Assembly: GCA_937883885.1 (NCBI GenBank)
Contig: CAKZXL010000279.1
Location: 1 to 10,194 of the forward strand
Origin: an uncultured Aquincola sp.
Lineage (GTDB): Bacteria; Pseudomonadota; Gammaproteobacteria; Burkholderiales; Burkholderiaceae
DNA: 10,194 nt
Reading direction: 5' to 3'
The translations under genes and the position numbers were made by a program. The stretch's first letter is position 1, and every line of letters starts with the position of its first letter. The notes under the pieces were generated by a model, which did not search any database, was not told the DNA's origin, and saw only the letters and a program-made list of their open reading frames with translations. Positions 5,947 to 10,194 of the stretch are shown one piece after another.

Positions 5947-5969
5947 CCCCTCGGCTTCGCACAACGCCC

Positions 5970-6878
5970 ATGGCACGCCCACCCAGCCTGCGCCAGCTCG
6001 AGTACTTCGTCGCAGTGGCTGAAGAGCTGAACTTCCGCCGCGCCGCCGAGCGCTTGTGCATCACCCAGCCGCCGCTCACGCGGCAGATCCAGGCCCTGGA
6101 AGCGGCGCTGGGCGCGCGCCTCTTCGACCGCGACCGCCGCAGCGTGCAGCTGACCGAGGCGGGCCGGCGCTTCCTGGCCCAGGCGCGGGCGCTGGTGCAG
6201 CAGCTGGCCCAGGCGGTAAACCAGTTCGAGCCGGCAGCGGCCGCGCCGCAGGCGCCGGTGCTGCGGCTGGGCATCACCACGGTGGTGGACGTGAGCCTGT
6301 TCGGCGGCCTGGTGCCGGCGTTCGAGGCGGCTTGGCCCGGCCGGCAGCTGCGCCTGCAGCGCCAGATCTCGGCGCACCTGATCCGCGACCTGCACCGTGG
6401 CGAGCTGGACCTGGCGGTGATCGGCCTGCCATCACGCACCGATGGCCTGGCGCTGCAGCACCTGGGCGACGATCCGCTGGTGGCCTGCCTGTCGGCCCGC
6501 CATCCGTTGGCGCAGCGCCGGCGCATTCCGCTGCAGGCGCTGGCGGCCGATACCTTGTTCTGGTTCAACCGCCGCCTCAACCCCGCCTACTTCGACCACT
6601 GCGAGCAGGTGTTCCAGCGCCTGGGCTTTCACCCGCCGCGCGTGGCCGAGCCGGCCGAGCACCCGGTGCTGCTGGGCCTGATTGCCGAGGGCCGCGGCTT
6701 TGCGCTGGTGCCGCAATCCTTGAACACGGTGCGCCGCCGCGGCGTGGTGTTCCGCCGCATCGTGGAAGAAGACGACCTGCGCATCCAACTGGCCGCAGCC
6801 TGGCCGACGGACCGCCCGCCCGCGCGGGCCGACGACTGGGTGGCCTTGCTCAAGGCCCAGTGGGCCGGCGCGCGTTGA
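5970..6878 (+). CDS. LysR-family transcriptional regulator
   Basis: A 302-residue regulator of standard LysR length. The winged helix-turn-helix covers about residues 7-66, with the signature FRRAAERLCITQPPLTRQIQ followed by LEAALGARLFDRDRR and TEAGRRFL. A linker helix and a two-lobed effector domain (about 97-295) follow. The latter contains LRLGITTVVDVSLFGGLVP at the start of the first lobe and VLLGLIAEGRGFALVPQSL near the end. The effector domain has the general feel of CatR/BenM-type regulators of aromatic or organic-acid metabolism, which is inference only. The ATG at 5970 (MARPPSLRQLEYF) is chosen over the GTG at 5937, which falls within the candidate operator. Most LysR proteins control a divergent neighbour, here the CMD gene. 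Confidence 0.93.
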   Translation: MARPPSLRQLEYFVAVAEELNFRRAAERLCITQPPLTRQIQALEAALGARLFDRDRRSVQLTEAGRRFLAQARALVQQLAQAVNQFEPAAAAPQAPVLRLGITTVVDVSLFGGLVPAFEAAWPGRQLRLQRQISAHLIRDLHRGELDLAVIGLPSRTDGLALQHLGDDPLVACLSARHPLAQRRRIPLQALAADTLFWFNRRLNPAYFDHCEQVFQRLGFHPPRVAEPAEHPVLLGLIAEGRGFALVPQSLNTVRRRGVVFRRIVEEDDLRIQLAAAWPTDRPPARADDWVALLKAQWAGAR

Positions 6879-6893
6879 GCCTGCGCCCGGGGA

Positions 6894-7815
6894 CTATCGG
6901 CGGGACGACACCAGGATGCCCGCGACGATCAGCGCAAAGGCCAGCGCGTGGTACGGCTGTGGCGGCACGCCCAGCAGCAGGGCCTGCAGCAGCGCGGCGA
7001 ACAGCGGCGTCAGGTTGATGAAGAAGGCCGCCGTGGCCGGGCCCACCGCAGCCACGCCGCGGCCCCAGCACAGGTAGGCCAGGATGGACGGGCCCAGCGC
7101 GATGTACACCAGCGTGAGCACGGTGCCGGTGGTCCATTGCACCGGCGCAGGCGCAATGGCCGCTTCCAGCAGCGCGGCGCTGCCGGCCCAGACCAGGCCG
7201 AACAGGGTCTGGATCAGCATGAAGCCCCACCAGTCCCAGGCGGGGCGTTGTTCACCGGCCATCGAGGGCGCCGGCTTGGCCAGCATCCAGCTGTAGAACG
7301 ACCAGCTCAGCATGGCCAGCAGCATCAGCAGGTCGCCGGGCACGAAGCTGATGCGCGCCAGCGCCGCCAGCTCGCCCCGCGCCAGCACCACCGCCACGCC
7401 CACCAGTGACAGCGCCGCGCCCAGCAGCCCGCGCCGCGTGGGCCGCTGGCCGTAGAAAAGGGCGCCCACCAGCATCATGCACACCGGCGAGCTGGCGGTG
7501 ATCAAGGTGGCGTTGAGCGGCGTGGAGGTGGTAAGCGCCAGGTACTGCAGCGCGTTGTAGGCGCCCACGCCTGTGAGCCCCAGCAGGGCCAGGCTTCCAG
7601 CGGGCCAGCACCTGCTGGCGTGCGGCCGGCGTGCCGATGGCGCGCCAGCCCAGCGGCAGCAGCACCCCCAGCGCCAGCACCCAGCGCAGCGCATTGATCA
7701 GGACCGGCGGCACCGCACCGACCAGCATGCGGCCGGCGACCGCATTGCTGGCCCACAGCAGGGGAGGCAGGGCGAGGAGGAGGGCGATGCGGACGTTCAG
7801 GGACTGCGCGGTCAT
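6894..7815 (-). pseudogene. EamA-family (DMT) transporter gene with a one-base frameshift
   Basis: The N-terminal part is read from ATG 7815 (MTAQSLNVRIALLLALPPLLWASN, ending near QVLARW). The rest is read from the next frame (SLALLGLTGVGAYNALQYLAL) to the TAG at 6894-6896. The frames meet around 7594-7597, where the minus strand reads TGGAAGCC. Dropping one A gives RW-SLALLG without a break. The corrected length would be 306 residues, normal for a ten-helix EamA permease; the observed 922 bases are one more than a whole number of codons. The second half contains the usual AYLCWGRGVAAVGPATAAFF and an ending like SSRR. The start overlaps the stop of the upstream zinc-ribbon gene (ATGA), so the two form an operon. 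The product is truncated unless the extra base is a sequence error. It is not a recent duplicate of the EamA gene at 2689. Confidence 0.85.
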
Positions 7816-8117
7816 GCCGGCATCATCGCACCGCAGTTCCAGCACTGTTCGAAGCCGCCTTCGATGCGTTCGCCGCAGCCGCGGCACCACCACTGGCGGC
7901 TGGGCCGGGCGCGCAACTCGTCCAGCAGGGCGCGGGCGCGCTCGTAGTGCTGTTCGTCCGCCAGCCACACCTCGGGCAGCGCCTGGTCGGGCGGAATCTG
8001 GCCGGCGATGCTGCTGCTGAAAGCGCGCTGCACCGTGGCCTCGATGCCGCATTGGCGCAGCCAGTCGGCCCACAGCGTGGCGATCGCGAGGTTGGGGGCA
8101 AGGTCGAGTCGGCGCAT
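7812..8117 (-). CDS. DUF2007-like small protein with C-terminal zinc ribbon
   Basis: A 101-residue protein. Residues 1-72 look like DUF2007, a small alpha-beta domain often labelled putative signal-transducing protein: an early APNLAIATLWADWLRQCGIEATV segment, then LPEVWLADEQHYERARALLDEL. Residues 78-95 carry CRGC and CWNC, a CxxC-x10-CxxC zinc ribbon. The ATG at 8117 (MRRLDLAPN) matches the start of the domain; the longer frame to 8195 adds a low-complexity tail that would run into the divergent qorA gene. Its TGA overlaps the ATG of the EamA gene by four bases, implying translational coupling. The molecular function of the family is unknown; a sensory or binding role coupled to zinc is a guess. 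Confidence 0.82.
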   Translation of the reverse strand: MRRLDLAPNLAIATLWADWLRQCGIEATVQRAFSSSIAGQIPPDQALPEVWLADEQHYERARALLDELRARPSRQWWCRGCGERIEGGFEQCWNCGAMMPA

Positions 8118-8169
8118 GGCTGCAGGGTAAGCCCAAGCGCGGCAAGATGGCGACCCCAACGAGCCGTGA

Positions 8170-8173
8170 GGAG
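8170..8173 (+). promoter_or_regulatory. Ribosome-binding site supporting a TTG start for qorA
   Basis: GGAG, within GAGGAG, lies six bases upstream of TTG 8180. The ATG at 8147 has no comparable site and would add eleven residues not seen in QorA proteins. Confidence 0.6.
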
Positions 8174-8179
8174 ACTGCC

Positions 8180-9172
8180 TTGCCCACCACCGCACCTGCG
8201 ATCCAGATCACCGAATACGGTGGCCCCGAGGTCATGAAGCTGGTCGACCTGAGCGTTGGCGAGCCCGGCCCCGGTGAGCTGCGCGTCCGCCACCATGCCT
8301 GCGGTCTGAACTTCATCGACGTGTACCAGCGCACGGGCCTGTACAACAACCCGCTGCCGCTGACCCTGGGCATGGAAGGCGCCGGCATCGTGGAAGCGGT
8401 GGGCGAGGGCGTCACGCACCTGAAGCCCGGCGACCGCGCCGCTTATGCCAGCCAGCCGCCCGGCGCCTACAGCCAGCTGCGGGTGATGCCCGCCAAGGCG
8501 GTGGTCAAGCTGCCCGACGCCATCAGCTTCGAAGAAGGCGCGGCCATGATGCTCAAGGGCCTGACGGTGCAGTACCTGCTGCGCAAGACGCAGCCGGTGG
8601 GCGGCCTGCAGCCCGGCGACTTCGTGCTGTTCCATGCGGCGGCCGGCGGCGTGGGCCTGATCGCCTGCCAGTGGGCCAAGGCCATGGGCCTGCAGCTGAT
8701 CGGCACCGCCGGCAGCGACGAGAAGTGCCAGCTGGCGCTGGACCATGGTGCCCGCCATGCCATCAACTACCGCAGCGAGGATTTTGTTGATCGGGTCAAG
8801 CAGATCACTGGCGGCGCCGGTGTGAAGGTGGTGTACGACTCGGTGGGCAAGGACACCTTCGAGCGTTCGCTCGACGTGCTGCAGCCCTTCGGCCTGCTGG
8901 CCAACTTCGGCAATGCCTCGGGCAAGGCGCCGCCGGTGGAGCTGGGCGTGCTGGCGGCCAAGGGCTCGCTGTACGTCACGCGGCCCACGCTGTTCACCCA
9001 CATCGCCACCCGCGAATCGACGCAGGCGATGGCCGACGACCTGTTCGGCATGGTCGCCAGCGGCGCGGTGAAGATCCGCATCGACCAGCGCTACCCGCTG
9101 GCTGAAGCCGCGCAGGCGCACCGCGAGCTGGAGTCGCGCGCCACCACGGGCTGCAGCATCCTGCTGCCCTGA
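8180..9172 (+). CDS. qorA: NADPH:quinone oxidoreductase, QorA type
   Basis: A 330-residue zinc-independent medium-chain reductase, close to E. coli QorA (327 residues) along its whole length. It reduces quinones with NADPH by one-electron transfer in the cytoplasm. Shared landmarks include YGGPEVM near the start, GLNFIDVYQRTGLY (42-55), FEEGAAMMLKGLTVQYLLRKT (117-137), the nucleotide-binding AAAGGVGLIACQWAKA (153-168), VVYDSVGKDTFERSLD (217-232) and KGSLYVTRPTLF (261-272), ending in TTGCSILLP. The zinc-binding Cys pattern of alcohol dehydrogenases is absent, as expected. TTG 8180 is preferred on ribosome-binding-site spacing; ATG 8147 is the alternative. It is divergent from the DUF2007 gene and ends 16 bases from the opposing phosphatase gene. 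It is intact. Confidence 0.94.
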   Translation: MPTTAPAIQITEYGGPEVMKLVDLSVGEPGPGELRVRHHACGLNFIDVYQRTGLYNNPLPLTLGMEGAGIVEAVGEGVTHLKPGDRAAYASQPPGAYSQLRVMPAKAVVKLPDAISFEEGAAMMLKGLTVQYLLRKTQPVGGLQPGDFVLFHAAAGGVGLIACQWAKAMGLQLIGTAGSDEKCQLALDHGARHAINYRSEDFVDRVKQITGGAGVKVVYDSVGKDTFERSLDVLQPFGLLANFGNASGKAPPVELGVLAAKGSLYVTRPTLFTHIATRESTQAMADDLFGMVASGAVKIRIDQRYPLAEAAQAHRELESRATTGCSILLP

Positions 9173-9188
9173 AGCTTGCGCGCCGGGC

Positions 9189-9857
9189 TCAGGTGTAGGT
9201 CATCCACCTGGCGCAGTCCGGGTGCTCGAAATGCGGCAGCGCATTGAAGCTGACCAGCATGTGCCGCTTGGGCGTGTACGCGAACTCGGTGAGCGAGCAG
9301 TTGCGCATGCGCAGGTTCAGCTCGATGGTGGTCTCGGCCGCGGTGCCCAGCACATGGCCCACTGCGGTGGAGATGGGACCGCCGCTGGACACCAGCAGCA
9401 CGTCGCCCTGGTGCTGGCTGCGCACATGGTCCAGCGCGCTGGTCACGCCGCGCAGAAACTCCGCGTAGCTGGGCATGCCGGCGGGCTGGGTATCGCCGCG
9501 CATCCAGCGGGTCAGGCCTTCGCGCAGCAGCCGGAAGTGGTGGCGCACCAGCTCGGGCGTGTCGGGTTTGGCCAGCGGCTCGGCGTGGAAGGCGGCGATC
9601 ACCGCTTCGCTGTCGTACTCGTTCAGCCCCGGCCACGCCAGCGCGGGCGGCTGCACCTGCAAGCCTTCGCAGATGCCATCGAAGGTCTGGCCGTGGCGGC
9701 GCAGCGTGCCCACCAGGGCCGCCTCGAACGTCAGGCCCTTGGCGCGGAAATACTCGCCCAGGCGCACGGCCTGCCGTCGGCCCAGCGTGCTCAGCTGGTC
9801 GTAATCGTCGGCGCCGAAAGACGCCTGGCCGTGCCGAACGAGGTAAAGGGTGCCCAT
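9189..9857 (-). CDS. Histidine phosphatase superfamily protein (phosphoglycerate-mutase-like) with variant second His site
   Basis: A 222-residue protein of branch 1 of the histidine phosphatase superfamily. Seen: the phosphoacceptor motif LVRHGQAS (His9), DQLSTLGRRQA (20-30), TLRRHGQT (51-58) with the second phosphate-binding Arg, and Glu80 in LNEYDSE as likely general acid. The position of the second conserved His (normally SHGG) reads VSSGGPIS, so Ser158 replaces it. I recall similar TSGG/SSGG variants in other proteobacterial members, so this may define a subgroup. The ATG at 9857 places LVRHG at the usual N-terminal position; the longer frame to 9896 adds unrelated residues. It begins 46 bases after the lspA stop on the same strand, so cotranscription is likely. 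The substrate is unknown; mutase activity is unlikely at this size and context. Confidence 0.88.
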   Translation of the reverse strand: MGTLYLVRHGQASFGADDYDQLSTLGRRQAVRLGEYFRAKGLTFEAALVGTLRRHGQTFDGICEGLQVQPPALAWPGLNEYDSEAVIAAFHAEPLAKPDTPELVRHHFRLLREGLTRWMRGDTQPAGMPSYAEFLRGVTSALDHVRSQHQGDVLLVSSGGPISTAVGHVLGTAAETTIELNLRMRNCSLTEFAYTPKRHMLVSFNALPHFEHPDCARWMTYT

Positions 9858-9903
9858 GCGTCGATTCTGCGGCGGCCGCGGCGCCGCGCCCGTCACACAG
9901 GTG

Positions 9904-10194
9904 TCAGCGCGTGCCGCGCACCCGCCGCAGCTCGTCCAGGATCAGGCAGATCGCACCCAGCGTGATGGCGCTGTCGGCCAGGTTGAAGCTGGGGAAGAAC
10001 TTGCCCGCCGCATGCACCTGGATGAAGTCGACCACGTAGCCGTGGATGGCCCGGTCAATCACGTTGCCGATGGCACCGCCCAGGATCATGGCCAGCGCAA
10101 AGCAGAAGAGCTTCTGCCCCGGGTGCTTCTTGAGCATCACCACGATGAACACCGACACCACCGAGGCCAGGCCGATGAAGAACCAGCGCTGCCA
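9904..10194 (-). CDS. lspA: Signal peptidase II (prolipoprotein signal peptidase), C-terminal part
   Basis: Partial: the gene runs off the right edge. 96 codons remain, matching E. coli LspA from its GWQRWFF region onward, so roughly 65-70 N-terminal residues lie outside. LspA is an inner-membrane aspartyl protease that removes signal peptides from diacylglyceryl-modified prolipoproteins. Visible are the third helix ([17 protein letters not shown]), [20 protein letters not shown] and [12 protein letters not shown]. By comparison with the E. coli and P. aeruginosa proteins, the catalytic aspartates are those of VVDF and NLAD, and both are present. The protein ends in a basic tail (RRVRGTR) typical of a cytoplasmic C-terminus. 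The histidine-phosphatase-family gene follows it by 46 bases. Internal starts within the fragment are not real. Confidence 0.96.
   Translation of the reverse strand, partial: WQRWFFIGLASVVSVFIVVMLKKHPGQKLFCFALAMILGGAIGNVIDRAIHGYVVDFIQVHAAGKFFPSFNLADSAITLGAICLILDELRRVRGTR

Noticed and set aside
6894..7815. Second EamA gene as a recent copy of the one at 2689
   Set aside because: The two proteins share only the general family pattern, with no DNA-level similarity seen.
7823..9121. Minus-strand 432-codon open frame opposite qorA
   Set aside because: Its product lacks any family resemblance, and qorA is near-identical in layout to known proteins. The overlap is typical of high-GC sequence.

Overview
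The window is GC-rich (roughly 70% by eye), and its genes show the strong third-position G/C bias and protein sequences typical of a betaproteobacterium. The best guess is Burkholderiales of the Rubrivivax/Leptothrix/Ideonella/Aquincola type. That assignment rests on codon bias, the TctA-type transporter, a QorA-like reductase and LspA, not on any marker gene. No tRNA, rRNA, CRISPR array, insertion sequence, integrase or attachment site is visible. It looks like ordinary chromosome of housekeeping and accessory metabolism rather than a mobile element.

Layout, left to right. (1) 1-493 (+) is the C-terminal end of a TctA-type tricarboxylate transporter permease. (2) 619-810 (+) encodes a 63-residue exported, Ala/Lys/His-rich protein and is followed by a textbook intrinsic terminator (831-861). 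(3) 881-974 is an unusually AT-rich island with repeated ATTAATGACA-type operator elements and a long hairpin. It sits just before 975-2585 (+), a Tat-exported GMC/cholesterol-oxidase-like flavoprotein gene split by one in-frame amber codon at 1458-1460. (4) A terminator-like region (2620-2665) precedes a tight three-gene (+) operon: an EamA transporter (2689-3624), an atypical short-chain dehydrogenase lacking the Tyr/Lys catalytic pair (3627-4415), and a glutathione S-transferase-like protein (4447-5085). (5) A tandem-domain carboxymuconolactone-decarboxylase-family gene (5092-5880, -) is transcribed divergently from a LysR-type regulator (5970-6878, +). A TGAT-N11-ATCA LysR-box candidate lies between them. 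(6) On the minus strand, a DUF2007/zinc-ribbon gene (7812-8117) is coupled by an ATGA overlap to a second EamA transporter gene (6894-7815), which carries a one-base frameshift. (7) 8180-9172 (+) is a QorA-like NADPH:quinone oxidoreductase. (8) On the minus strand, the 3' part of lspA (signal peptidase II) leads into a histidine-phosphatase-family gene (9189-9857).

How the genes may work together: the SDR, GST, CMD protein and quinone reductase are all redox or detoxification enzymes, with LysR control of at least the CMD gene likely. This is inference from adjacency, not a demonstrated pathway. Two genes in 10 kb are each broken by a single-base change in otherwise intact reading frames. This points to very recent decay or to errors in the underlying sequence, and both sites should be checked against reads. 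I found no strong evidence for a wholly new system. The most unusual items are the amber-interrupted flavoprotein with its elaborate upstream region, the small His/Lys-rich exported protein, and the active-site variants in the SDR and the phosphatase.
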